64,000 nucleotides of DNA from an uncultured beta proteobacterium (GTDB taxonomy: Bacteria > Pseudomonadota > Gammaproteobacteria > Burkholderiales > SG8-41). Below, piece after piece: positions 49,883-59,964 of this stretch. Under the pieces are notes generated by a model. The model made no database searches, was not told the DNA's origin, and saw only the letters and a list, made by a program, of their open reading frames with translations. Numbering within the stretch: the first letter of the stretch is position 1; every line of letters begins with the position of its first letter. The position numbers were made by a program, and so were the translations under genes. The stretch covers positions 1 to 64,000 of the forward strand of contig CAISYC010000049.1 of NCBI GenBank assembly GCA_903889565.1, given 5' to 3'.

Positions 49883-51202
49883 ATGGATGCGCGCCAATTG
49901 ATCACCACCGCCCGGCCGGACGAGCTTCGCGGCAAGCGAGTGCTTGTCGTTTTCGGCAGCTACCACAGCAAGCAGCACCTCTACGCGCGCGCGCGCGAAC
50001 TCGGCCTTGCGCTGACCGTGCTCGATGGCCCCGGCCACTGGAGTGCGTCCTCGCCGCTGATCGATAGTTTTATCGGCGTTGATCTGCTGCCGGCGCCGGC
50101 GCTGTTCGCGCGCGCCCTGGCAGCCGTCCGCGCCAGCGGGCTGCGCTTCGACGCCGTGGCGACCTTCGATGAATTCGCCGGCCCGCTGGCGGCCGCGCTC
50201 GCCGCCGCACTCGGGCTGCCGGGGCATGCCGCGCCGGCCATCCGCATCGCGCGCGACAAGGGTCTCACGCGCGACGCCTGCCGCGCCGCGAGGCTCGCCA
50301 ATTGCCGCTACGCGCGCATCGAAGACGCAGGCGATCTCACCGGCGCGGCGGCCGCGGTCGGTTTTCCCGCCGTGCTCAAACCGGTGTGCGGCGCCGGCAC
50401 CGTGCAAACCTATCTGGTCAACGATGCCGCCGCGCTGAACACCCGCTGGCATGAAGTGATGGCCGCGCTGCCCGAACAGAATATGCTGGCGCAAAGCGAC
50501 GACGGCTGGTACGACCTGATGTGGAGCGCCGACCGCCACATGATTCTCGAGCAGGAGCTGGCCGGGCCGAAATACGATGCCGACTGCCTGCTCGATCGGG
50601 GCCGCTGCGTCTACATGGATTTCGTACTGACCGCGGCGGCCGATCAATTGCGCGACACGCGCCGCATCCTGCCGGCGCCGCTTGATGCAGCATGCCGCCG
50701 GCAACTGCAGGATTACGTGATGGCGGCGCTGCAGGCGGCCGGCTTCGTCAGCGGCGTCTTCAATGTCGAGGTCGTGATGACCGCCGCCGGGCCGGTGCTG
50801 GTCGAAATCAACGCGCGCATGTCGGGACACGCCGCGTGGGAAATGCACAGGGCGGTGTCGGGCGTCGATCTGGTCGAGCAGTATCTGCGTCTCTGTCTCG
50901 GTCTGCCGGCGGCGCCGGCCGCCGCTGCGGCGCCGCTTGCGCATGTTGCCGAATCGCTGCTGCCGGCGCCGGTGTCCGGCGTCATCGCAGATACGGATTT
51001 TCTGCGCCGCTTCGCCAATGCGCCGGCGGTCGTCGTCACGCGTACCTTCGTCAAACCCGGCCAGCGCGTCGTCGGCAGCGCCGACGGCGCGCCAGACTGG
51101 ATCGGCAGCGTCGTCACCCGCGGCGCCAGCGCCGATGAATCCGCGCGCGCGCTCGACGCCATTCTCGCGCAGGTCGAATTGCCGATCGAACGGAAAGCCT
51201 GA
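49883..51202 (+). CDS. ATP-grasp ligase 1 (carboxylate-amine ligase-like)
   Basis: 439 aa from ATG 49883. An N-terminal nucleotide-binding-like domain (GKRVLVVFGSYHSKQHLYAR) precedes an ATP-grasp core. The ATP lysine lies in FPAVLKPVCGAGTVQTYLV, and the metal ligands in GVFNVEVVMTAAGPVLVEIN with NARMSGH. This is the pattern of enzymes that couple a carboxylate to an amine through an acyl-phosphate (carnosine synthase, amino-acid ligases). The substrates are unknown. The next ligase starts 2 bp after its stop codon. Confidence 0.88.
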   Translation: MDARQLITTARPDELRGKRVLVVFGSYHSKQHLYARARELGLALTVLDGPGHWSASSPLIDSFIGVDLLPAPALFARALAAVRASGLRFDAVATFDEFAGPLAAALAAALGLPGHAAPAIRIARDKGLTRDACRAARLANCRYARIEDAGDLTGAAAAVGFPAVLKPVCGAGTVQTYLVNDAAALNTRWHEVMAALPEQNMLAQSDDGWYDLMWSADRHMILEQELAGPKYDADCLLDRGRCVYMDFVLTAAADQLRDTRRILPAPLDAACRRQLQDYVMAALQAAGFVSGVFNVEVVMTAAGPVLVEINARMSGHAAWEMHRAVSGVDLVEQYLRLCLGLPAAPAAAAAPLAHVAESLLPAPVSGVIADTDFLRRFANAPAVVVTRTFVKPGQRVVGSADGAPDWIGSVVTRGASADESARALDAILAQVELPIERKA

Positions 51203-51204
51203 AC

Positions 51205-52251
51205 ATGGAAGTCTATTTTCTCGCGCCGTTTGCCGGCGACAAGGACGGCAGCCTGGGCTCGTACTACGAGTCGGACGATTACCGGCGCCAGATCGACAGC
51301 TGGTTCGCCCCGCTCGGCCTGTCCTGGCACTGGCAGCCGGTGACGCATGCCACGCTGGCCGAAGTGGTCGGCCGCCTGCAGCGTTTGCGCGAAACGCAGG
51401 AGCTCGTCGTCTTCAACGCCTGCGACGGCGTCGATGTCGAGGGCTTTCCCGGGCTTTCGGTGGTGCGCGCGCTTGAACGCGCCGCCATTCCATTCACCGG
51501 CGCGGCCTCCGCGTTTTACGAAATCACGACCTCGAAAATCGCGATGAAACAGCGCATGGCCGCGCGTGGCGTGGCCACCGCCCCGTTTCTGGAGATCACC
51601 GACATCGAGCGCGATATCCCTCGGGCCGCGGCAAAGATCGGTTTCCCCTTCATCCTCAAGCCGTCGGTTTCAGCCGGCAGCGCGGGCATCACCGACCGCT
51701 CGGTCGTGCACGACGAAGCCTCCGCGATTGCGCAGGCGCGGCGCATGCAGGCCGCGCCGCGCGATCTGTTCCACTATTACGAAGGCTTGTTCGCCGAGGC
51801 ATTTCTCGGCGGCCGCGAATTCACGGTATTTCTCGTCGCCGGCGCCGGCGGCAGCGTGCAGGTTTATCCGCCGGTGGAGCGGGTGTTCGATGCCTCGCTG
51901 CCGCGCACGCGGCGCCTGCTTTCATTCGACCGCTACTGGGAGCGTTACGAAGAAGAGGAGCCGCTGCCCGGCGGCGGCCTGTTTTATTCGTATGCTGACG
52001 CGCCCGCCGCGCTGCGCGCGCCGCTCGAAGATCTCTCCGCGCGCGCGTTTGCCGCGCTCGACGGCAGCGGTTATGCGCGCGTCGATATCCGCGAAGACGA
52101 CGGCAACGGCGCGCTCCAGGTGCTCGAAGTGAATTCCAACTGCGGCATCACATCGGACGATCAGACCTCGGTCGGCCGCATACTCAATTCCAACGGCATC
52201 GCGATGTCCGCGGTGATCCGGCGCATTCTCGACGACGCGCTGAGCCGCTGA
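51205..52251 (+). CDS. ATP-grasp ligase 2 (D-Ala-D-Ala ligase-like)
   Basis: 348 aa. ATP-grasp core with FPFILKPSVSAGSAGITDRS, EAFLGGREFTVFLVAG, YARVDIREDDGNG and LQVLEVNSNCGI, as in Ddl enzymes. The N-terminal part differs from housekeeping Ddl (FLAPFAGDKDGSLGSYYESD). There is no mur gene nearby. With ligase 1 it could build a two-bond amide product. ATG 51205 directly follows the previous stop. Confidence 0.88.
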   Translation: MEVYFLAPFAGDKDGSLGSYYESDDYRRQIDSWFAPLGLSWHWQPVTHATLAEVVGRLQRLRETQELVVFNACDGVDVEGFPGLSVVRALERAAIPFTGAASAFYEITTSKIAMKQRMAARGVATAPFLEITDIERDIPRAAAKIGFPFILKPSVSAGSAGITDRSVVHDEASAIAQARRMQAAPRDLFHYYEGLFAEAFLGGREFTVFLVAGAGGSVQVYPPVERVFDASLPRTRRLLSFDRYWERYEEEEPLPGGGLFYSYADAPAALRAPLEDLSARAFAALDGSGYARVDIREDDGNGALQVLEVNSNCGITSDDQTSVGRILNSNGIAMSAVIRRILDDALSR

Positions 52252-52277
52252 AACATTTGCCGGCGGGCGGCGGCGAT

Positions 52278-52757
52278 TTATCCGAAACGATCGAAACGCT
52301 CGAGCAGATGCGGTGCGAGCCAGTCGCGGATGGCCGCGCGCCGCGCCGCATCGAGCCAGGCGAAACCGCGGATTTCGCCGCTGCAAGCGCTTGCCGCGCA
52401 GGCGCAGCTGAAGGGCGCCGCCAGTTTCCACTCGGTGGTGTTGTAGTTGAAGCGCAGTTCCGCGCCGGCCGCAATCGGGGCGATCGCCACCACCCGGCGT
52501 TGCACGACATCGACGCGCACGTTCGGCATGCAGCCGTGGTTGAGAAAGGCCCACATGCGATCCGCCGGCACCAGGTGACGGTCGGTCGCCAGCTGTATCG
52601 TATGGCGGCTCGCTGCGGCAACCATGCTGCCGTCCAGATCGAACAGATGTTCGCCCGCCGCGATGGCGCGCGCGGCGCGCACATGATTGCCGTACACCGC
52701 GTCGCCGCGTTCGACATAACAGGCGCCGGTGACGACATCCGGCAAAGGCAGATTCAA
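52278..52757 (-). CDS. SET-domain protein (putative protein-lysine methyltransferase)
   Basis: 159 aa from TTG 52757 with GGAG about 10 nt upstream. SET motifs: MWAFLNHGCMPNVRVD (the NHSCxPN motif with Gly), IAAGAELRFNYNTTEW (the GEELxxxY motif) and a post-SET-like FSCACAASACSGEIRGFAWL. Bacterial SET proteins of this size lie beside ATP-grasp genes in several genomes I recall, so it may modify a pathway product or carrier. It is on the opposite strand between ligase 2 and the exporter. Confidence 0.8.
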   Translation of the reverse strand: MNLPLPDVVTGACYVERGDAVYGNHVRAARAIAAGEHLFDLDGSMVAAASRHTIQLATDRHLVPADRMWAFLNHGCMPNVRVDVVQRRVVAIAPIAAGAELRFNYNTTEWKLAAPFSCACAASACSGEIRGFAWLDAARRAAIRDWLAPHLLERFDRFG

Positions 52758-53038
52758 GTCTCTACTCCGGTTCTGCGCCGCGGCGACGCAAACTTTTCAC
52801 TGCGATTGGGCGCCGGCACCGCCGTATTCTAATCGCACGGTCGTGTTCTAAAAAGCAATCGGATCGGCCGCACGCCGGCGCGGCGCAAGCCGGTGGTATT
52901 ATTCACGCAGCATCAGTGATCCGCCGGCCGCCGCAATCTTTACGGTCAACGCCGGCATCGAGCCACCCCCAGCCACGCCGACAGCGCCGCCGCGAGAACA
53001 GCCTTGATGACCGTATATCTGCATCCGGCGGTCGGTCG

Positions 53039-55213
53039 ATGAGCGAAGCGGAAACCGTCTTCGGCTGTCGCTGGCTGTTCAAACGCTTCGGCCACTGGCT
53101 GGCCCCCTATCGCGGCGCCGCCCTGCTGATCGTCGCCGCGCTGTGCGTCGATCTTGCCTACGAAAACCTGCTGCCGCTCGCCTTCAAGGCGCTGATCGAC
53201 GACGCGATCGGCCCGCACAATGCCGCCGTCCTGTGGACCGTGATCGGCGGCCTCGTTGCGTTGTGCCTGACGGCCGCGGCGGCGGCGACCGCGCGCGACT
53301 ATATCTATGCGAAGCTGTCGGCCCAGGTGTTGCACGATCTGCGGCTGGCGATGTACGGTCAGTTGCAGCGGCTGTCGATGAGTTTTTATTCGCGCACGCA
53401 GGTCGGCGACATCATGTCGCGCTTCTCGTCCGATCTCACGGTGGTCGAGAACGCGATCGTGCTCGCCCTGCCCTCGGGCGTCTACTCGGCCCTCGGCGTG
53501 GTGGTGACCGCGCTGATTCTGTTCGCGCTCGAATGGCGCCTCGCCCTGCTCTCGGCGATCGGCATCCCGCTGTGCCTGATCGGACCGAAGCTGATCGGCG
53601 CGCGCGCACAGAGCGCCGCCAATGAAATGCGCGAGCAGCAGGGCGCGCTCGCCTCGCTGATCCATGAAAACGTGTCCGCGCAGGCGGTGGTCAAATCGTT
53701 CGGCCTGCAGCGCATCGCGCTCGACGCCTTCGCGCAGCGCGTCGCCGCGCTGCTGACGATCTCGCGGCGCGCCAATTTTCTCGCCTATCTGATGGAGCGC
53801 ACGCCCAATCTCGGCCTGATGGTGTTCAACCTGTCGGTGATCTGCCTCGGCGCCTGGCTCGCCTTCAAGGGGCATCTGGCGATCGGCTCGCTGGTCGCCT
53901 TCCAGGGGCTTTTCCTCAACCTGTCGCAGTCGGTCGCCGGCCTGACTTGGGTGGTGCCGAACTTCATCCAGGCCGCCGCCGGCATGGCGCGCATCGAGGA
54001 ACTGCTCGGCGAACACGCCGAGATCGTCGATGCGCCGGGCGCAGAACCGCTGCCGCGCCTGTCCGCCGCGATCGAGTTCCGGGATGTTTCGTTCCGCTAT
54101 GCCGGCCAGTCCGGCGGACTCGATCACGTGAGTTTCCGCATCGAAGCCGGACAGAAGGTCGCCTTCGTCGGCGCCAGCGGTTCGGGCAAGAGCACGGTGC
54201 TCGCGCTGCTGCTGCGCTTCTACGATCCGCAGGCGGGCGGCGTGTTCATCGACGGGCGCGACCTGCGCGCAGCGCAGCAGGCGACGCTGCGCGCGCAAAG
54301 CGCGGTCGTCATGCAGGAGAGTTTTCTGTTCAATACCTCGGTGCGCGAGAACCTGCTGCTGGCGCGACCGCAGGCCGGCGCCGACGAGATTGTCGCCGCC
54401 TGCCGCGCGGCGGAAATTCACGATGCGATTCTCTCTCTGCCCGAGGGCTATGACACCGTCGTCGGCGAACGCGGCGGCCGGCTCTCCGGCGGCCAGCGCC
54501 AGCGCATTGCGATCGCGCGCGCGCTGCTGCGCGACCCGGCGCTGCTGGTGCTCGACGAGGCAACCTCGGCGCTTGATGCGGCAACCGAATCCGCGGTTAA
54601 CGCGACGCTCGCGCGCGTCGCCGGCGGGCGCACCGTGGTCAGCGTCACCCACCGGCTCGCCGCGGCAACGGGTGCCGATCGCATCTTCGTGATGGACGGC
54701 GGGCGCCTGATCGAAAGCGGCAGCCACGACGAGCTCGTCGCGCTGCGCGGCGTCTACGCCAGCATGTGGGCCAAACAAAGCGGCTTTCGCCTGTCCGCGG
54801 AGGGCGACTGGGCCGGCATCGATGCGGCGCGACTGGCGGCGATGCCGGTGCTCAAAGCGCTCGACGCGCCGCTGCTCGAGGAAGTCGCCCGCGCCTTCGT
54901 CACCGAACAGTACGCCGCCGACCGCATGGTGATGCAACAGGGCGACCCCGGCGACCGCTTCTACATCGTGGTGCGCGGCAGCGTCGAAGTGCTGCGCACC
55001 GACGAGAACGGCACGCGCCGGGTCGCGGTGCTGCGCGACGGCGACCATTTCGGCGAAATCGCGCTGCTGCGCGATCTGCCGCGCAACGCCGGCGTGCGGA
55101 CGCTGTCGCCGTGCCTGTTGATTTCCCTGCCGCGCGGACATTTTCTCAAGCTCGTCGGCCGCTCGGCCGAAATGCAGGCGCGCCTGGCGCGCGCGCTGGC
55201 GGAGCGTTCGTGA
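53039..55213 (+). CDS. ABC exporter (fused TM-NBD) with C-terminal cyclic-nucleotide-binding domain
   Basis: 724 aa. Six membrane helices up to about 310, then a complete NBD: Walker A GASGSGKST, Q-loop, signature LSGGQRQR, Walker B LLVLDEATSALDAA, H-loop SVTHRLA. About 140 residues follow with a cNMP-binding fold: MQQGDPGDRFYIVVRGSVEV, DGDHFGEIALLRDLPRNAG. The Arg in LPRNAG is in the phosphate-binding position. ATG 53039 (MSEAET) is chosen; the frame is open to 52916. The TonB receptor follows 19 bp later. Confidence 0.9.
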   Translation: MSEAETVFGCRWLFKRFGHWLAPYRGAALLIVAALCVDLAYENLLPLAFKALIDDAIGPHNAAVLWTVIGGLVALCLTAAAAATARDYIYAKLSAQVLHDLRLAMYGQLQRLSMSFYSRTQVGDIMSRFSSDLTVVENAIVLALPSGVYSALGVVVTALILFALEWRLALLSAIGIPLCLIGPKLIGARAQSAANEMREQQGALASLIHENVSAQAVVKSFGLQRIALDAFAQRVAALLTISRRANFLAYLMERTPNLGLMVFNLSVICLGAWLAFKGHLAIGSLVAFQGLFLNLSQSVAGLTWVVPNFIQAAAGMARIEELLGEHAEIVDAPGAEPLPRLSAAIEFRDVSFRYAGQSGGLDHVSFRIEAGQKVAFVGASGSGKSTVLALLLRFYDPQAGGVFIDGRDLRAAQQATLRAQSAVVMQESFLFNTSVRENLLLARPQAGADEIVAACRAAEIHDAILSLPEGYDTVVGERGGRLSGGQRQRIAIARALLRDPALLVLDEATSALDAATESAVNATLARVAGGRTVVSVTHRLAAATGADRIFVMDGGRLIESGSHDELVALRGVYASMWAKQSGFRLSAEGDWAGIDAARLAAMPVLKALDAPLLEEVARAFVTEQYAADRMVMQQGDPGDRFYIVVRGSVEVLRTDENGTRRVAVLRDGDHFGEIALLRDLPRNAGVRTLSPCLLISLPRGHFLKLVGRSAEMQARLARALAERS

Positions 55214-55232
55214 GCGCGGCAACGATACTGCC

Positions 55233-57161
55233 GTGACAGCAACTTCGATTGCGCTGCGCGCCGGCCTGATCGCACTCGGCTGCCTCGCCGGCGCTGCGGC
55301 CGGCGGCGCGGAAGATGCCGCCACCGCGCGCAGCAGCGTGACCGATTACACCGGCCTCAGTCTCGCCACCAGCGTGCTGCAGTATTCGGACACCTTCTTC
55401 GTGCGCGGCTTCGATCTCGGCAGCCTCACGCTCTACCGCCGCGACGGCCTGACCACGCCAAACTATTCGACCACGCTGCCCTACGAAAACCTTGAACGCG
55501 TCGAGGTGCTCAAAGGCATCTCGGCGCTGGCGCGCGGCTTCTGGTCGCCCGACGGCGTGGTCAATCTGGTCGCCAAGCGGCCGACCGATACGCCGTTCGC
55601 GACGCTGCGCTATTCGGTGAATCCGTTCGGCCAGCGACTGCCGCATCTCGATTTCGGCAGCACGCTCGGCGATGCGGTCGGTTACCGCATCAATCTCGCG
55701 GAGGAGGAAAACGGTCTCGTCTACCAGCCGCACTCCTACAAGCGCACGCTGGTGTCGGCCGCCTTCGACATCAAGCTCGCCGACCGGCTCAAGCTCGAAC
55801 TCGACCTCGACCGCCATCACCAGTCGTACACGCCGCCGCTCAATATCGAGGCGGTCAACGGCGTCGTGCCCGCACGCGTCGATCGCACGCTGCTGCTGGC
55901 GCAGCCGTGGGCGCAGTACAGCGACGAGCAGACCAACGTCGGCGCACGCCTGAGCTGGCAACTCGATGCCGACTGGCGCATGACGCTGGGCCGGCAGGCC
56001 GCGCGGCCGCGCGACAACGACGATTACTGGAGCAGCAGCGGCCTGAATGCCGCGGGCAGCGGCCAGTTCACGCGCGACTGGCGCGTCGGCGCCTGGTACC
56101 GCAGCGACTTCTCGCGGCTCGCGCTCGAGGGCGGCGACAACTGGTTGGGCGTGAGGCATCACGTCGAACTCGGCATCGACCGCCTCGACGTCAGCGCGCA
56201 GGGCGGCGGTTACGCGCATCAGCAATACGCCAGCAGCATCTATGCGCCGGTGCAACTGCTGCCGTCGGCGTTTGCCAATACGCCGTTCGGCCCGACCTCG
56301 CTCTACAGCTTCAGCGAAACCGCGCTGCCGGTTCGCGACACCATCAGTCTGACACCCGGCTGGGAACTGCTGCTCGGCGCGCGCCCGGTGCGCTTTCAGG
56401 GGCAGCAGGCGTTTCTCGGCGCGGTCTCGCCGCAGGAGAAATTCGTGGTCACGCCCAGCGTGGCGCTGATCCATCAGGCGGCACCGGGTCTTTCGCTGTT
56501 CGCCAGCGGCCAGCGCAATCTCGAACCGCCGGGCGTGGCGCCGGTGTATGCCGCCAATGCCGGCCAACTGCTCGCGCCGCCGACCACCGAACAGCATGAA
56601 ATCGGCCTCAAGCTCAATCCGTCGGCGGCAATGACCTACACGGCGGCGCTGTTCGAAGTCAAACGCACGCTGGCGTTTCTCGATGCGAGCAACGTGTTCC
56701 GGCAGGACGGCAAGCAGCAGCATCGCGGCATTGAAGTGGCGGCGACCGGCACGCCGGCAAAATACTGGACCGCCTCGTTCAGCGCGACGATGACGCGCGC
56801 CGAAGTCGTGCAGACCATCGATCCGACGCTGATCGGGCGCCGTCCGGAGAACGTGCCGCATCTGCAATTTACCGCCTCCGGCGAACGCAGGATCGAAAAT
56901 GTCGAAGGCTTGTCCGCAAACTTTACTCTGACCGGGCAGTCGCGTCGCTTCACCGACGCCGGCAATACCGCGCAGATCGCCGGCTACATGCGGCTCGATG
57001 CCGGAATTACGTACGATTTGAAATTCGTCGGCCACGCGATGTCGGTCAAGGCCGGCATCGAAAACCTCACCGACAAATTCTACTGGGCGAGCGCGAAAAG
57101 CGGCCTGATCCAGCCCGGACCGCCGCGCACGGCACGCGTGCAGGCACAACTCGAATTCTGA
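55233..57161 (+). CDS. TonB-dependent receptor (siderophore-receptor-like) with short plug
   Basis: 642 aa from GTG 55233. Signal peptide ALRAGLIALGCLAGAAAGGA. The plug keeps FFVRGFDLGSLTLYRRDGL and LERVEVLKGISALARGFWSP with DGVVNLVAKRPT. But it begins directly after DYTGLSLATSVLQYSD, so the usual first plug part (the PQSVSVIT-like region) and an obvious TonB box are missing. The barrel ends in AQLEF, with terminal Phe. The catecholate/ferrichrome type is likely, from GxxNLVxKRP. Confidence 0.9.
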   Translation: MTATSIALRAGLIALGCLAGAAAGGAEDAATARSSVTDYTGLSLATSVLQYSDTFFVRGFDLGSLTLYRRDGLTTPNYSTTLPYENLERVEVLKGISALARGFWSPDGVVNLVAKRPTDTPFATLRYSVNPFGQRLPHLDFGSTLGDAVGYRINLAEEENGLVYQPHSYKRTLVSAAFDIKLADRLKLELDLDRHHQSYTPPLNIEAVNGVVPARVDRTLLLAQPWAQYSDEQTNVGARLSWQLDADWRMTLGRQAARPRDNDDYWSSSGLNAAGSGQFTRDWRVGAWYRSDFSRLALEGGDNWLGVRHHVELGIDRLDVSAQGGGYAHQQYASSIYAPVQLLPSAFANTPFGPTSLYSFSETALPVRDTISLTPGWELLLGARPVRFQGQQAFLGAVSPQEKFVVTPSVALIHQAAPGLSLFASGQRNLEPPGVAPVYAANAGQLLAPPTTEQHEIGLKLNPSAAMTYTAALFEVKRTLAFLDASNVFRQDGKQQHRGIEVAATGTPAKYWTASFSATMTRAEVVQTIDPTLIGRRPENVPHLQFTASGERRIENVEGLSANFTLTGQSRRFTDAGNTAQIAGYMRLDAGITYDLKFVGHAMSVKAGIENLTDKFYWASAKSGLIQPGPPRTARVQAQLEF

Positions 57162-57176
57162 ACCCCAGCGCGGCGC

Positions 57177-58232
57177 TCAGCCGAACACATGATGCCGTCG
57201 CGGCAGCAGCGAAACGCGGTCGCCGTTGCCGATGCCGAGTTCCAGAAAACGCTCCTTGTTGAGCTCGGCCTGAATCGGCGCGCCGCCATCGACGCGGTCG
57301 AGATCGACGCGCACGCGCGGTCCGATCGTCGAATACTGTCGCACCACCGCCTTGAGCGCATTGGACGAGTCGTTGGCGGCCAGAATCTCGATGTCGTGCG
57401 GCCGCACGTAGAACGTCGCCGCATCATCCTTGACCCCGGCGCCGTCGGGCAGCGGCACCGACCAGTCGCCAACACGCACGTTGCCGTCGTGCACGCGGCC
57501 TTGGAACAGATTGACGTCACCCAAAAACTGGTAAACGAAGGGCGAGGCCGGATGATCGTAGACCTCCGACGGCGTGCCGACCTGTTCGACGCGGCCTTCG
57601 TTCATCACGATCACGCGATCGGAAACTTCGAGCGCCTCTTCCTGATCGTGGGTAACGAACAGGCTGGTGACATGCAGGTCATCATGCAAACGGCGCAGCC
57701 ACGCGCGCAACTCCTTGCGCACCTTGGCATCTAGAGCGCCGAACGGTTCGTCGAGCAGCAGCACCTTCGGCTCAACCGCCAGCGCGCGCGCGAGCGCGAT
57801 GCGCTGACGCTGACCGCCGGAGAGCTGGTGCGGGTAACTGCCGGCCAGCCATTCGAGCTGCACGAGTTTCAGCAGCGACATCACCTTGTCGCGGATCGCT
57901 TCCTTCGACGGCCGCAGATGGCGCGGCTTGACGCGCAGACCGAAGGCGACATTCTCGAACACCGTCATGTGACGGAACAGCGCGTAGTGCTGAAACACGA
58001 AACCGACATGGCGGTCGCCGACCTCGGTGTCGGTGGCATCCTCGCCGTGAAACAGGATCTGCCCGCTGTCGGCGGTCTCGAGCCCGGCAATGATGCGCAA
58101 AAGCGTGGTCTTGCCCGAGCCCGAAGGGCCGAGCAATGCGACCAGTTCGCCGCTGGCGACGTTGATGCTGACATCCTTGACGGCATTGAAGTCGCCGAAC
58201 GCGCGTTTGATGTTGCGGGCCTCGATGCTCAT
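57177..58232 (-). CDS. cysA: Sulfate/thiosulfate ABC transporter ATPase
   Basis: 351 aa. Walker A GPSGSGKT, signature [16 protein letters not shown], Walker [13 protein letters not shown], and the C-terminal TOBE/CysA region ([10 protein letters not shown]). It starts [20 protein letters not shown], as CysA does. ATGA overlap with cysW. It powers sulfate import for cysteine synthesis together with CysT, CysW and Sbp of this operon. Confidence 0.95.
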   Translation of the reverse strand: MSIEARNIKRAFGDFNAVKDVSINVASGELVALLGPSGSGKTTLLRIIAGLETADSGQILFHGEDATDTEVGDRHVGFVFQHYALFRHMTVFENVAFGLRVKPRHLRPSKEAIRDKVMSLLKLVQLEWLAGSYPHQLSGGQRQRIALARALAVEPKVLLLDEPFGALDAKVRKELRAWLRRLHDDLHVTSLFVTHDQEEALEVSDRVIVMNEGRVEQVGTPSEVYDHPASPFVYQFLGDVNLFQGRVHDGNVRVGDWSVPLPDGAGVKDDAATFYVRPHDIEILAANDSSNALKAVVRQYSTIGPRVRVDLDRVDGGAPIQAELNKERFLELGIGNGDRVSLLPRRHHVFG

Positions 58233-59158
58233 GCTTCACTCCCTTTCGTTTCGCCGCCGGCGTGCCACTCGACAATCGATTTGAGCACCAGCGTGACCAG
58301 TGCCAGCAGCGCCAGCAGCGACGCCACCGCGAAGGCGGCGGCGAAGTTGTATTCGTTGTAGAGAATCTCGACATGCAGCGGCATCGTGTTGGTCAGCCCG
58401 CGCACATGGCCGGAGACCACCGACACCGCGCCGAACTCGCCCATCGCGCGCGCATTGCACAGAATCACGCCGTAGAGCAGCCCCCATTTGATGTTGGGCA
58501 GCGTGACGCGCCGAAAGGTCTGCCAGCCGCTCGCGCCGAGCGTGATGGCGGCGGCTTCTTCGTCCCTGCCCTGCGCCTCCATCAGCGGAATCAGTTCGCG
58601 CGCGACAAACGGAAAGGTGACGAAGACAGTGGCGAGCACGATGCCCGGCACCGCAAAAATGATTTTGACGTCATGCGCCGACAGCCACGGCCCGAACCAG
58701 CCCTGCAGGCCGAAGATCAACACGTAGATGAGGCCGGCGATCACCGGCGACACCGAAAACGGCAGATCGATCAGCGTGATCAAGAGGCTCTTGCCGCGAA
58801 ATTCGAATTTGGCGATCGCCCAGGCGGCGGCCACGCCGAAAGCGAGATTGAGCGGCACCGCGATTGCAGCAGCCAGCAGCGTGAGTTTGATCGCCGACAA
58901 TGCGTCGGGCTCGACGATGGCCGCGACATAGGCGTCCCAGCCCTTGCGCAGCGCCTCGGTGAACACGGCGGCCAGCGGCACGAACAGAAACAGCAGCAAA
59001 AATACAAATGCAATCGCGATCAGCGACGCGCGCACCCACGCCGGCTCGCTGCGCGCATCGCGTTTTTTGGCGCGCCCGGGCTCGAGGCCGATCAGCGCCT
59101 CGGGCACCCAGACGTCGTCCCAGATCAGGTCGTACCGTTGCGTTTGCGCGTGAGCCAT
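58229..59158 (-). CDS. cysW: Sulfate ABC transporter permease CysW
   Basis: 309 aa with six membrane segments and the EAA-like loop [20 protein letters not shown] then [17 protein letters not shown]-type N-terminal extension ([16 protein letters not shown]). It overlaps the cysT end by about 34 bp and cysA by 4 bp, showing coupling. Confidence 0.95.
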   Translation of the reverse strand: MAHAQTQRYDLIWDDVWVPEALIGLEPGRAKKRDARSEPAWVRASLIAIAFVFLLLFLFVPLAAVFTEALRKGWDAYVAAIVEPDALSAIKLTLLAAAIAVPLNLAFGVAAAWAIAKFEFRGKSLLITLIDLPFSVSPVIAGLIYVLIFGLQGWFGPWLSAHDVKIIFAVPGIVLATVFVTFPFVARELIPLMEAQGRDEEAAAITLGASGWQTFRRVTLPNIKWGLLYGVILCNARAMGEFGAVSVVSGHVRGLTNTMPLHVEILYNEYNFAAAFAVASLLALLALVTLVLKSIVEWHAGGETKGSEA

Positions 59159-59964
59159 TGGAGATAGTTGATCAACAGTAACAATACAAATGAAACCAGC
59201 AACAGCACCACCGCCACCGCGGTGGCGCCCTTGTAGTCGTACTGCTCGAGTTTGGCGATGATGATGAGCGGCGTGATTTCGGAAATCATCGGCATGTTGC
59301 CGGCGATGAACACGACCGAGCCGTATTCACCGACCGCGCGCGCGAAGGCGAGCGCGAAACCGGTCAGCAGCGCCGGCAGCAGCGTCGGCAGCAACACGCG
59401 GCTGAAGGTCTGCCAGCGGCCGGCGCCCAGCGTGGCGGCCGCCTCTTCAAGTTCGGCTTCCAGATCTTCCAGCACCGGCTGCACGGTGCGCACAATGAAT
59501 GGCAGCCCGATGAACACCAGCGCGACCAGCACGCCCAGCGGCGTGAACGCCACCTTGACGCCGGCGAGTTCGAAATAACGGCCGAGCCATCCGTTAGGCG
59601 CGTATATCGCGGTGAGCGCGATGCCCGCCACCGCCGTCGGCAATGCAAACGGGAGATCGACCAGCGCATCGACCACGCGCTTGCCCGGAAATTTGTAGCG
59701 CACCAGCACCCACGCCACGATCAGACCGAACACGGCATTGATCGACGCGGCGAGAAGCGAGGCGCCGAAAGTCAGTTTGTACGAGGCGACCACGCGCGGC
59801 GCGGTGACGATGTTCCAGAACTGTTCCCAGGTCAGCGCGGCGGTCTTGATGAAGGCCGCCGACAGCGGCACCAGCACGATGAGGCCCAGATACAGCAGCG
59901 TGATGCCGAGCGCGAGATTGAACCCGGGCAGCACGCTGTGCGCGCGAAATACCAGCGGCTTCAC
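59125..59964 (-). CDS. cysT: Sulfate ABC transporter permease CysT
   Basis: 279 aa from GTG 59964 ([20 protein letters not shown]), which overlaps the stop of the hydrolase gene (GTGA). Membrane segments and the EAA loop [20 protein letters not shown] are as in CysT/CysU. The frame is open further upstream to 60033, but that part is coding for the hydrolase. Confidence 0.95.
   Translation of the reverse strand: MKPLVFRAHSVLPGFNLALGITLLYLGLIVLVPLSAAFIKTAALTWEQFWNIVTAPRVVASYKLTFGASLLAASINAVFGLIVAWVLVRYKFPGKRVVDALVDLPFALPTAVAGIALTAIYAPNGWLGRYFELAGVKVAFTPLGVLVALVFIGLPFIVRTVQPVLEDLEAELEEAAATLGAGRWQTFSRVLLPTLLPALLTGFALAFARAVGEYGSVVFIAGNMPMISEITPLIIIAKLEQYDYKGATAVAVVLLLVSFVLLLLINYLQWLTRKRNGTT

Noticed and set aside
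52946-55324. 792-aa frame opposite the ABC exporter, and 667-aa frame opposite the TonB receptor (55146-57149)
   Set aside because: Antisense shadows; the + strand proteins show full domain motifs.
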